Source: Leclercia sp. UBA7405 (GTDB taxonomy: Bacteria > Pseudomonadota > Gammaproteobacteria > Enterobacterales > Enterobacteriaceae). From it: a stretch of 5,648 nucleotides of DNA. Of this stretch, positions 1 to 5,648 are shown piece by piece (position 1 is the stretch's first letter; each line of letters opens with the position of its first letter). A program made the position numbers and the translations under genes. A model generated the notes under the pieces. It was not told the DNA's origin. It made no database searches and was given only the letters and a program-made list of their open reading frames with translations. The stretch spans positions 6,819 to 12,466 of the forward strand of contig DKMV01000297.1 in NCBI GenBank assembly GCA_002469605.1. The letters run 5' to 3'.

Positions 1-1431
1 CTGTTCTACGAAGCGATTAACGGCTTCCATGACACGGCGAACGCAGTAGCAACCGTTATCTACACACGTGCTATGCGCTCGCAGGTTGCGGTTGTCATGG
101 CAGCAGTAGCTAACTTCTTCGGCGTTCTGCTTGGAGGTCTGAGTGTAGCCTACGCGATCGTGCATATGCTGCCAACGGATCTGCTGCTGAACGTCAGCTC
201 CGGCCATGGCCTCGCTATGGTGTTCTCCCTGCTGTTTGCCGCAATTATCTGGAACCTCGGTACCTGGTATTTCGGCCTGCCGGCATCCAGTTCCCACACG
301 CTGATCGGCGCTATCATCGGTATTGGTTTAACCAATGCGCTGATGACCGGCACCTCGGTGGTGGACGCGCTGAATATCCCGAAAGTTGTCGGTATTTTCG
401 GCTCTCTGATTGTCTCTCCAATCGTCGGTCTGGTCGTTGCGGGTGGCTTGATTTTCCTGCTGCGTCGCTACTGGAGCGGTACCAAAAAACGTGCCCGTAT
501 CCACCTGACGCCGGCCGAGCGTGAAAAGAAAGATGGCAAGAAAAAGCCGCCGTTCTGGACCCGTATCGCCCTGATCATCTCGGCTATCGGCGTGGCCTTC
601 TCACACGGTGCCAACGACGGACAGAAAGGTATCGGCCTGGTTATGCTGGTCCTGATCGGCGTGGCACCGGCGGGCTTTGTGGTGAATATGAATGCCTCCG
701 GCTACGAAATCACCCGTACCCGCGATGCCGTCAACAACGTGGAGACCTTCTTCCAGCAACGTCCTGACCTGCTGAAGAAAGCGACCGGCGTGGATCAGCT
801 GATTCCGTCTCCGGACGCTGGTGCCGCGACCGCCCCAGGCGAGTTCCACTGCCATCCGGCAAATGCCATTAACGCGCTGCAACGCGCGAAAGGCATGCTG
901 ACGGATATCGAAAGCTACGACAAACTCTCCGTTGAGCAACGTGGGCAGCTGCGCCGCATTATGCTGTGCATCTCCGACGTGACCGACAAAGTGGGTAAAT
1001 TGCCTGAAGTGAACGCGGGCGACCAGCGTCTGCTGAAGAAACTGAAAAGCGATATGCTGAATACCATCGAGTATGCGCCAATCTGGATCATCATGGCCGT
1101 CGCGCTGGCGCTGGGTGTCGGTACCATGATCGGCTGGCGTCGCGTTGCGACTACCATCGGTGAGAAGATCGGTAAGAAAGGCATGACCTACGCACAGGGG
1201 ATGTCCGCCCAGATGACGGCGGCGGTCTCTATCGGTCTGGCAAGTTATACCGGTATGCCGGTCTCCACCACCCACGTACTGTCCTCGTCCGTGGCGGGTA
1301 CCATGATTGTTGATGGCGGCGGTCTGCAGCGCAAAACCGTTACCAACATTCTGATGGCCTGGGTGTTTACCCTTCCGGCGTCCATTCTGCTCTCCGGCGG
1401 ACTGTACTGGATCTCCCTGCAGTTCCTCTAA
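1..1431 (+). CDS. pitA: PitA, low-affinity phosphate/metal-phosphate symporter (5' end missing)
   Basis: An inner-membrane secondary transporter of the PiT family (PF01384), which takes up inorganic phosphate, largely as a neutral metal-phosphate complex, using the proton gradient. The frame is open from base 1, so the 476 residues seen here lack only the N-terminus, about 23 residues if the protein has the 499-residue length of E. coli PitA. The ATG at position 73 is internal. Both halves of the PiT repeat are visible: the N-terminal signature GFHDTAN at 22-42 and its C-terminal counterpart HGANDGQ at 604-624, each followed by hydrophobic segments. A hydrophilic loop rich in charged residues lies at about 690-1065, and four or so further membrane segments run to the C-terminus. 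A second pair of PiT-type motifs is ASSSHT (about 286-303) and VSTTH (about 1261-1275). The frame is intact to TAA and a strong terminator follows, so it probably ends its transcript. The match to remembered E. coli PitA is close; the other possible paralogue, PitB, is less likely given the uspB-uspA context. Confidence 0.97.
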   Translation: MFYEAINGFHDTANAVATVIYTRAMRSQVAVVMAAVANFFGVLLGGLSVAYAIVHMLPTDLLLNVSSGHGLAMVFSLLFAAIIWNLGTWYFGLPASSSHTLIGAIIGIGLTNALMTGTSVVDALNIPKVVGIFGSLIVSPIVGLVVAGGLIFLLRRYWSGTKKRARIHLTPAEREKKDGKKKPPFWTRIALIISAIGVAFSHGANDGQKGIGLVMLVLIGVAPAGFVVNMNASGYEITRTRDAVNNVETFFQQRPDLLKKATGVDQLIPSPDAGAATAPGEFHCHPANAINALQRAKGMLTDIESYDKLSVEQRGQLRRIMLCISDVTDKVGKLPEVNAGDQRLLKKLKSDMLNTIEYAPIWIIMAVALALGVGTMIGWRRVATTIGEKIGKKGMTYAQGMSAQMTAAVSIGLASYTGMPVSTTHVLSSSVAGTMIVDGGGLQRKTVTNILMAWVFTLPASILLSGGLYWISLQFL

Positions 1432-1445
1432 TCGCAGGCAGAGAC

Positions 1446-1480
1446 AAAAAAGCGGGTCAGGAAACTGACCCGCTTTTTTT
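1446..1480 (+). terminator. Rho-independent terminator of pitA
   Basis: A perfect 10-bp GC-rich stem (1451-1460 with 1465-1474) closes a GAAA tetraloop and is followed by T residues through 1480. An A-run at 1446-1450 faces the T-run, so the hairpin could also stop transcription arriving on the minus strand. It starts 15 bases after the pitA stop codon and should insulate pitA from the ORFs downstream. Confidence 0.93.
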
Positions 1481-1517
1481 ATACTTTTTTCCTAAGGATG
1501 CTGATTCATAAGGAAAA

Positions 1518-1538
1518 TCTGAACATTTTTTGTTCAGA
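1518..1538. promoter_or_regulatory. Perfect 8-bp inverted repeat, possible operator
   Basis: TCTGAACA at 1518-1525 and its exact reverse complement TGTTCAGA at 1531-1538 flank five T residues. The site lies 63 bases before the ATG of the 32-codon ORF and 38 bases after the pitA terminator. The arms are only moderately GC-rich and no T-run follows, so it does not look like a second terminator. Position and symmetry suit a dimeric regulator binding site upstream of the ORFs at 1601-2084, but I cannot name a regulator and see no convincing -35/-10 pair beside it. Confidence 0.3.
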
Positions 1539-1600
1539 AATTGAGGGCTGAAACAACTATCTTGTTGGGTTCGAAGAGAATATCTTGCAAGGGAAAATGT

Positions 1601-1699
1601 ATGGCTTCTGTACCTCGTCATGGACCAGGTTCAATCATCATTACTAACAACATGCGTGAAGCGGCCGAAATAGAATATGCCATTCAGAATGGCTATTAA
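1601..1699 (+). CDS. Possible 32-residue small protein or leader peptide
   Basis: An ATG at 1601 opens 32 codons ending in TAA at 1697-1699. A good Shine-Dalgarno sequence, AAGGGA at 1589-1594, lies 6 bases upstream; an out-of-frame ATG at 1597 is too close to that site to compete well. The peptide starts MASVPRHGPG, continues with a short hydrophobic III stretch, and ends in an acidic helix-prone part with REAAEIEYAIQ. It has no membrane segment and no cysteine. Its 3' end overlaps the start of the 135-codon ORF in the +1 frame, which suggests translational coupling, or else that both are parts of one gene separated by a frameshift. I do not recognise the sequence. The case for a real gene is the ribosome binding site and the overlap; the length alone would be unremarkable by chance. 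Confidence 0.4.
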   Translation: MASVPRHGPGSIIITNNMREAAEIEYAIQNGY

Positions 1700-2084
1700 G
1701 TGGATTCACCGGCTTGTCACCGTTGTGCTACTAATCCTGGTTGCAGGATTTATATGGCTAAACCACCAGCCTAATCCCCGTAGTGGTGATGTGTTACAGC
1801 GAGCTTATAAATTATCTGACAACGTCTGGCTTTACATGACGGTAAACGACCGGGGGGGTGCTACGGTGCCCACGATTTACCGATACTATCTCTCCCGGGA
1901 GATAGCAGCGAAAGATGCAGACGTGATTCAGCAGCTCGCGACAAAACGTCCCGTTCTTGAGGGTACAGGCAGCATCACTGAGGCGTTTATAGATAAAAAT
2001 GGCGAGGTCAGCATCGCCTACAGCGGAAAAGTATTCTCTGTACAACAAGATGTCAGGCATCTCCGCTTCACGGTGAAACCCTGA
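1677..2084 (+). CDS. Uncharacterised protein with one N-terminal membrane segment
   Basis: 135 codons from ATG 1677 to TGA 2082-2084. An in-frame TAG at 1671 excludes an earlier start; ATG 1689 (codon 5) is an alternative. Neither ATG has a clear Shine-Dalgarno sequence, so translation may depend on ribosomes finishing the overlapping 32-codon ORF. Residues about 11-28 form a single hydrophobic helix after a positively charged N-terminus (R4, K8, R12), predicting a signal anchor with the remaining ~105 residues in the periplasm. No lipobox and no cysteine are seen. The soluble part is tyrosine- and charge-rich (IYRYYLSREI at residues 67-76) and looks like a small beta-rich domain. A run of seven G at 1852-1858 encodes part of R59-G60-G61. 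The segment appears more AT-rich than its neighbours, consistent with an accessory gene acquired between pitA and uspB. A terminator follows directly. I do not recognise the family; small membrane-anchored immunity or envelope proteins look like this, but that is a guess. Confidence 0.75.
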   Translation: MPFRMAIKWIHRLVTVVLLILVAGFIWLNHQPNPRSGDVLQRAYKLSDNVWLYMTVNDRGGATVPTIYRYYLSREIAAKDADVIQQLATKRPVLEGTGSITEAFIDKNGEVSIAYSGKVFSVQQDVRHLRFTVKP

Positions 2085-2091
2085 AATAAAC

Positions 2092-2116
2092 AAGGCGAGG
2101 ATAGCCTCGCCTTTTT
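2092..2116. terminator. Terminator shared by the 135-codon gene and uspB
   Basis: A perfect 9-bp stem (2092-2100 with 2105-2113) around a 4-base loop is followed by TTTTT at 2112-2116 on the plus strand. It lies 7 bases after the plus-strand stop codon and 4 bases beyond the end of uspB. On the minus strand the hairpin is followed by a T-rich stretch, so it can serve both convergent genes. Confidence 0.88.
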
Positions 2117-2120
2117 ATGC

Positions 2121-2456
2121 TCAGTGCCAGATCATCAGCGCAATCATACTTACCACCACCAGCCCACAGAGGGCGCTGGTAAGTATAAACTGGCGGCGCA
2201 GACGCTCACAGCGACGGATAAACTCGTCATCATGATGATCGCGGTAACGCTGGTAGTAGATATATCCCACCAGACGCATCTGCTTGCTGGGCTGTCCATG
2301 CGAGGTGAAGAAGCCTCCACCGTCCACATATTGATAAAGCAGCGGATCGCAACCACGAAGTACGACCAGTAGCGCGCGTAATGATGAGAAATAGCGCGCC
2401 ATATTCACTATGCAAACCACACATAACGCCCAAAACAATGCGACGGTGCTAATCAT
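2121..2456 (-). CDS. uspB: UspB, universal stress protein B
   Basis: A 111-residue inner-membrane protein, the same length as E. coli UspB and near-identical to it as I recall it. Despite the name it is unrelated to the UspA fold. In E. coli it is induced in stationary phase through sigma-S, and its loss makes cells ethanol-sensitive; the molecular function is unknown. Two membrane segments are visible, at residues 1-20 and about 90-110, with a charged middle domain that contains the glycine/phenylalanine cluster [12 protein letters not shown] and the basic-acidic run [10 protein letters not shown]. The ATG at 2454-2456 is preceded on the minus strand by a G-run and GAG, leaving only 2 bases between GAG and the start, which is unusually close. 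The gene is divergent from uspA across 285 bases and convergent with the 135-codon ORF. In E. coli its neighbour at that end is pitA itself. Confidence 0.96.
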   Translation of the reverse strand: MISTVALFWALCVVCIVNMARYFSSLRALLVVLRGCDPLLYQYVDGGGFFTSHGQPSKQMRLVGYIYYQRYRDHHDDEFIRRCERLRRQFILTSALCGLVVVSMIALMIWH

Positions 2457-2650
2457 ATCTCCCCCCCGGCGACACGCCCGCGAAGCAACGCTCCGGGACT
2501 ACCGCTCCCCGATAACCTGACAGACGCTCAGTGAAAGAGTGACTCGAAAACCGATCGGCTTCACATTTTACGATCCGAACGGCTTATTCAATAGTGTAGG
2601 AGATCCGTTAATTTTTTTGCCACAAGCTTAATCGTTATCAACACCAATGC

Positions 2651-2679
2651 TTGAAAAATTTGTCCAACTGGGCCGTAAT
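2651..2679 (+). promoter_or_regulatory. Candidate sigma-70 promoter for uspA
   Basis: TTGAAA at 2651-2656 (5 of 6 to the -35 consensus) is followed after exactly 17 bases by CGTAAT at 2674-2679 (4 of 6 to the -10 consensus). The -10 element lacks the important leading TA, so this is weak, as expected for a promoter that depends on growth state. It would give a leader of about 55 bases. E. coli uspA is known to be sigma-70 dependent, but I cannot confirm that this is the equivalent site. Confidence 0.25.
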
Positions 2680-2682
2680 GGA
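2666..2682 (+). promoter_or_regulatory. Weak FadR-like site upstream of uspA
   Basis: AACTGGGCCG at 2666-2675 resembles the left half of the FadR operator consensus (A-N-C-T-G-G-T-C-Y-G), with one clear mismatch; the right half fits poorly. FadR is known to repress uspA in E. coli. The site overlaps the -10 element of the candidate promoter, a position that would suit a repressor. This is a by-eye match and may be chance. Confidence 0.2.
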
Positions 2683-2724
2683 ACAAGGTAAACGACTGCT
2701 GCACGCAATGGTCATCGAAAACTT

Positions 2725-2734
2725 AAGGAAGGAG
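2725..2734 (+). promoter_or_regulatory. Strong ribosome binding site of uspA
   Basis: AAGGAAGGAG is a doubled Shine-Dalgarno sequence whose second copy ends 7 bases before the ATG at 2742. It fixes the uspA start and predicts very efficient translation, in keeping with the abundance of UspA in stressed cells. Confidence 0.9.
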
Positions 2735-2741
2735 TAACACT

Positions 2742-3179
2742 ATGGCTTACAAACATATTCTCATCGCGGTAGATCTCTCCCCTGAGAGCAAAGTGCTGGT
2801 CGATAAAGCGGTATCCATGGCACGCCCGTACAATGCGAAAGTTTCCCTGATTCACGTTGACGTTAATTACTCCGATCTCTATACCGGCCTTATTGATGTG
2901 AACCTGGGGGATATGCAGAAGCGTATTTCTGAAGAGACCCACCACGCCCTGACCGAGCTCTCCACCAATGCAGGCTACCCGATCACCGAGACCCTGAGCG
3001 GCAGCGGCGACCTGGGCCAAGTGCTGGTAGACGCGATTAAGAAATACGATATGGATCTGGTGGTTTGCGGTCATCACCAGGACTTCTGGAGCAAGCTGAT
3101 GTCCTCTGCGCGTCAGCTGATCAACACCGTTCACGTTGATATGCTGATTGTTCCGCTGCGCGACGAAGAAGACGAGTAA
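2742..3179 (+). CDS. uspA: UspA, universal stress protein A
   Basis: A cytoplasmic homodimeric stress protein of the Usp family (PF00582). In E. coli it accumulates under growth arrest, starvation and DNA damage and supports survival and resistance to oxidants. The 145 residues show the Rossmann-like alpha/beta fold: first strand HILIAVDLS (residues 5-13), second strand KVSLIHVDV (33-41), fourth strand MDLVVCGHH (104-112) and last strand DMLIVPL (133-139). The nucleotide-binding motif G-2X-G-9X-G(S/T) of the ATP-binding Usp class is absent: after G110 the sequence is [15 protein letters not shown]. It therefore belongs to the UspA subclass that does not bind ATP. It is one residue longer than the 144-residue E. 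coli protein because of an added acidic residue in the C-terminal DEEDE tail. The gene is monocistronic, divergent from uspB and convergent with rsmJ. Confidence 0.98.
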   Translation: MAYKHILIAVDLSPESKVLVDKAVSMARPYNAKVSLIHVDVNYSDLYTGLIDVNLGDMQKRISEETHHALTELSTNAGYPITETLSGSGDLGQVLVDAIKKYDMDLVVCGHHQDFWSKLMSSARQLINTVHVDMLIVPLRDEEDE

Positions 3180-3188
3180 GTAATTTAT

Positions 3189-3248
3189 CCCTCACCCCAG
3201 GGCTCGATCGGTTCCCTCTCCCTCTGGGGAGAGGGTTAGGGTGAGGGG
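3189..3248. repeat. Two-armed palindromic intergenic repeat between uspA and rsmJ
   Basis: Outer arms CCCTCACCC (3189-3197) and GGGTGAGGG (3239-3247) are exact reverse complements. An inner hairpin pairs CCCTCTCC (3214-3221) with GGAGAGGG (3228-3235) around a 6-base loop. This CCCTCACCC/CCCTCTCC pattern is a repeat that I recall from intergenic regions of several Enterobacteriaceae, so other copies are expected in the genome. It begins 9 bases after the uspA stop and ends 14 bases before the rsmJ stop. The transcript from either side would fold into a stable structure that could protect mRNA ends or slow polymerase, but no T-run follows the hairpin, so it is not a classical terminator. Confidence 0.8.
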
Positions 3249-3262
3249 CTCAAGCCGCACAA

Positions 3263-4015
3263 TTATTCCGGCGTCCCCGCATAAATATCAAACCGGTGCC
3301 CTTTGGTCACCACCGCGTTAGTGGTCGCCACCTCCGCCAGCGGCGGGGCATAGTCCGGTCGCTTCACCACTACCCGCTTTGTCGCCAGCAGGCGAGCAGG
3401 CGCCAGCAGCCCATCCGCATCCAGATCCGGCCCCACCAGCGACTGAAACACCCGCATCTCTTTTTTCACCAGCGCGCTTTTCTGCTTATGCGGGAACATG
3501 GGATCGAGATAGACCACCTGCGGACGTGGAGTAATATCCGTTAACGCCGTCAGGCTGGAGGCGTGGATCAGCTGCAACCGCTCCTGCAGCCAGCCGCCGA
3601 TTTCCGGGTCGGCATAGCCGCGCGTCAGGCCGTCATCAAGCAGCGCCGCCACCACCGGGTTGCGCTCCAGCATCCGCACGCGGCAGCCGACGGAGGCCAG
3701 CACAAAGGCATCGCGCCCCAGCCCTGCCGTAGCGTCTACCACGTCCGGCAGATAGCTGCCTTTGATTCCCACCGCTTTCGCCACCGCCTCGCCGCGCCCG
3801 CCGCCAAACTTGCGCCGGTGCGCCATGGCGCCGCTAACAAAGTCGACAAAAATCCCGCCGAGCTTTGGCTCATCGCGTTTACGCAGCTCCAGATGCGTTG
3901 CCGTCATCACCAGCGCCATCGGGTTCTCTTCATCCTGCTCCAGCCCCCAGCGGGCCGCCAGAACAGATAAGGCGCCGTCTCCGGCGCCCGTTTCATCTAC
4001 TAAATGGATCTTCAC
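3263..4015 (-). CDS. rsmJ: RsmJ, 16S rRNA (guanine1516-N2)-methyltransferase
   Basis: A cytosolic S-adenosylmethionine-dependent enzyme that methylates N2 of G1516 in 16S rRNA. The start is GTG at 4013-4015, not the ATG 102 bases further upstream: the GTG gives exactly 250 residues, the length of E. coli RsmJ, and the upstream part only reads prlC out of frame. A modest Shine-Dalgarno sequence (AAGGG, about 4026-4030 on the minus strand) lies inside the end of prlC. Visible motifs are the SAM-binding loop DATAGLGRD (residues 94-102), the acidic ERNP turn after the next strand (117-120), and DPMFP (171-175) in the place of the catalytic motif IV of N-methyltransferases. A basic glycine-rich stretch, [11 protein letters not shown] (67-77), may contact RNA. 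The start lies 7 bases after the prlC stop, so the two are co-transcribed. The older name is yhiQ. Confidence 0.96.
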   Translation of the reverse strand: MKIHLVDETGAGDGALSVLAARWGLEQDEENPMALVMTATHLELRKRDEPKLGGIFVDFVSGAMAHRRKFGGGRGEAVAKAVGIKGSYLPDVVDATAGLGRDAFVLASVGCRVRMLERNPVVAALLDDGLTRGYADPEIGGWLQERLQLIHASSLTALTDITPRPQVVYLDPMFPHKQKSALVKKEMRVFQSLVGPDLDADGLLAPARLLATKRVVVKRPDYAPPLAEVATTNAVVTKGHRFDIYAGTPE

Positions 4016-4022
4016 GAATCGA

Positions 4023-5648
4023 CTAGCCCTTGATGCCGTAATGCTCAAGCATCGCATCCAGCTGCGGCTCGCGACCGCGGAAGCGCTTGAACAGCTCCAT
4101 CGGCTCTTCCGATCCACCGCGGGTCAGGATGTTATCGAGGAACGACTGGCCGGTTTCACGGTTAAAGATCCCCTCTTCCTCAAAGCGGGAATAGGCATCC
4201 GCCGCCAGCACGTCGGCCCACAGGTAGCTGTAGTAGCCCGCCGCGTAGCCGCCGGCAAAGATATGGCTGAAGGCGTGCGGGAAGCGGCCCCAGGTTGGGC
4301 CCGGGATAAGGGCAACCTGCTTTTTGATCTCGGCCAGGGTCTCAAGGACTTTTGCCCCCTGCTCCGGGCTGAACTCGGCATGCAGACGGAAATCGAACAG
4401 GCCAAACTCCAGCTGGCGCAGGATAAACATCGCCGCCTGGTAGTTCTTCGCCGCCAGCATTTTATCCAGCAGTTCGGTCGGCAGCGGCTCGCCGGTTTCG
4501 TAGTGGCCGGAGATAAAGGCCAGCGCTTCCGGCTCCCAGCACCAGTTCTCCATAAACTGGCTCGGCAGCTCCACCGCATCCCACGGCACGCCGCTGATAC
4601 CGGCTACCCCAGCGGTTTCGACGCGGGTCAGCATATGGTGCAGACCGTGGCCGAACTCGTGGAACAGGGTGATTACTTCGTCATGGGTAAAGAGCGCCGG
4701 CTTGCCGTTCACCGGACGGTTAAAGTTACAGGTCAGGTAGGCTACCGGCTTTTGCAGGGAGCCGTCCGCTTTACGCATCTGACCCACACAGTCATCCATC
4801 CAGGCACCGCCGCGCTTGTTCTCACGCGCGTAGAGATCGAGGTAGAAGCTGCCGCGCAGTTCATTCTGATCGTCATACAGCTCAAAGAAGCGCACTTCCG
4901 GATGCCAGACGTCGATATCGGTACGCTCTTTAGCGGTGATGCCATAAATGCGTTTAACCACTTCGAACAGGCCGTTAACGGCTTTGTTTTCCGGGAAGTA
5001 AGGGCGCAACTGCTCGTCGCTGATGCTGTAGAGATGCTGCTTCTGCTTTTCGCTGTAGTACGCGATGTCCCACGGCTGTAGTTCATCCACGCCGAACTCC
5101 GCTTTGGCGAAGGCGCGCAGCTGGGCCAGCTCTTTTTCACCCTGTGGACGGGCGCGTTTTGCCAGATCGGTCAGGAAGTCGAGCACCTGCTGCGGGTTCT
5201 CGGCCATTTTAGTGGCGAGGGATTTCCAGGCGTAGCTTTCAAAGCCCAGCAGCTGGGCCAGCTCGTGGCGCAGGGCGAGGATTTCCGCCATCACCGGGCT
5301 GTTGTCCCATTTGCCCGCATTCGGCCCCTGGTCAGAGGCGCGGGTGCTGTAGGCGCGATACATCTCTTCGCGCAGGGCCTGGTTGTCACAGTAGGTCATC
5401 ACCGGCAGGTAGCTCGGGATATCCAGGGTCAACAGGTAGCCTTCCTGCTCTTTGGCCTCGGCCTGGGCTTTCGCCGCCGCCAGGGCGCTTTCCGGCATGC
5501 CTGCCAGATCGGCTTCGTCGGTAATCAGCTTGCTCCAGCCCATGGTGGCGTCGAGCACGTTGTTGCTGTAGGTCGAGCCTAGCTCAGAGAGGCGAGCGGC
5601 AATTTCACCGTAGCGCTTCTGCTTCTCTTTCGGCAGGCCGATACCGGA
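4023..5648 (-). CDS. prlC: PrlC (oligopeptidase A), M3 zinc metallopeptidase (N-terminal part missing)
   Basis: A cytosolic zinc oligopeptidase of family M3A (PF01432). It degrades short peptides, including released signal peptides and fragments left by ATP-dependent proteases; prlC mutations were first found as suppressors of signal-sequence defects. The frame stays open to the window end, giving 541 residues, about the last 80% of the 680-residue E. coli protein. The GTG at 5556-5558 is an internal valine codon. The zinc motif HEFGH is at 4647-4661 (about residues 469-473 of the full protein), and the third ligand is the glutamate of VELPSQ (codon 4569-4571), 30 residues after the first histidine, as expected for M3 enzymes. 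The C-terminal substrate-binding tyrosine/glycine segment [13 protein letters not shown] is intact, and the protein ends YGIKG. The promoter lies outside the window; in E. coli the gene is heat-shock induced. The alternative symbol is opdA. Confidence 0.97.
   Translation of the reverse strand, partial: SGIGLPKEKQKRYGEIAARLSELGSTYSNNVLDATMGWSKLITDEADLAGMPESALAAAKAQAEAKEQEGYLLTLDIPSYLPVMTYCDNQALREEMYRAYSTRASDQGPNAGKWDNSPVMAEILALRHELAQLLGFESYAWKSLATKMAENPQQVLDFLTDLAKRARPQGEKELAQLRAFAKAEFGVDELQPWDIAYYSEKQKQHLYSISDEQLRPYFPENKAVNGLFEVVKRIYGITAKERTDIDVWHPEVRFFELYDDQNELRGSFYLDLYARENKRGGAWMDDCVGQMRKADGSLQKPVAYLTCNFNRPVNGKPALFTHDEVITLFHEFGHGLHHMLTRVETAGVAGISGVPWDAVELPSQFMENWCWEPEALAFISGHYETGEPLPTELLDKMLAAKNYQAAMFILRQLEFGLFDFRLHAEFSPEQGAKVLETLAEIKKQVALIPGPTWGRFPHAFSHIFAGGYAAGYYSYLWADVLAADAYSRFEEEGIFNRETGQSFLDNILTRGGSEEPMELFKRFRGREPQLDAMLEHYGIKG

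Noticed and set aside
601..1275. 224-codon minus-strand open frame inside pitA
   Set aside because: It is a shadow of pitA codon use, rich in His, Gln and Arg, with no recognisable domain and no promoter or binding site.
1566..1574. GGGTTCGAA, resembling a tRNA T-loop and hence a possible integration site
   Set aside because: No complementary T-stem strand, acceptor stem or CCA end follows, so it is not a tRNA fragment.
2124..2372. Plus-strand 82-codon open frame opposite uspB
   Set aside because: It is antisense to the clear uspB gene and has no ribosome binding site.
2565..2591. Minus-strand TAAAAT with upstream TTGAAT as a uspB promoter
   Set aside because: The spacing is only 15 bases, there is no extended -10, and uspB is expected to use sigma-S, so the match is not specific enough to call.
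4016..4117. N-terminal extension of rsmJ to an ATG at 4117
   Set aside because: The extra 34 residues are prlC sequence read out of frame, and the GTG at 4015 gives the family's exact length and conserved N-terminus.
3762..5081. Long plus-strand open frame of 439 codons opposite rsmJ and prlC
   Set aside because: It lies antisense to two well-recognised genes, has no ribosome binding site, and its composition is what the GC-rich minus-strand codons produce by chance.

Overview
The window comes from the chromosome of a gamma-proteobacterium of the family Enterobacteriaceae, most likely outside Escherichia (an Enterobacter- or Klebsiella-like background). PitA, UspB, UspA, RsmJ and PrlC all read as close relatives of the E. 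coli K-12 proteins, and the order pitA > / < uspB / uspA > / < rsmJ < prlC is the familiar pit-usp neighbourhood. Assignments rest on recalled family sequences and motifs; no database search was run.

Layout. Positions 1-1431 hold pitA (low-affinity phosphate/metal-phosphate symporter), cut at its 5' end by the window edge and closed by a strong terminator at 1446-1480. Positions 1481-2116 are an extra segment that I do not recall in E. coli K-12. It has a perfect 8-bp inverted repeat, a 32-codon ORF with a good ribosome binding site, an overlapping 135-codon ORF for a protein with one membrane segment, and a terminator shared with the convergent uspB. uspB (minus strand, 2121-2456) and uspA (plus strand, 2742-3179) are divergent and share a 285-base control region. 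A two-armed palindromic intergenic repeat (3189-3248) separates uspA from the convergent rsmJ. rsmJ (3263-4015) and prlC (4023 to beyond the window end) form a tight minus-strand pair with a 7-base gap, prlC first.

How the genes work together. pitA handles phosphate uptake. uspA and uspB are stress and stationary-phase genes. prlC encodes a cytosolic metallo-oligopeptidase of peptide turnover and is co-transcribed with rsmJ, a 16S rRNA guanine methyltransferase. This is a housekeeping locus, not an island. Two departures from the E. coli arrangement stand out: the inserted segment between pitA and uspB, and the lack of the peptide transporter gene dtpB (yhiP), which in E. coli lies between uspA and rsmJ.

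The most interesting part is 1481-2116. The two overlapping ORFs could be a coupled pair, a leader plus main gene, or one gene split by a frameshift. The longer ORF also contains a seven-G run. I could not assign a function to either product and do not claim a new system.
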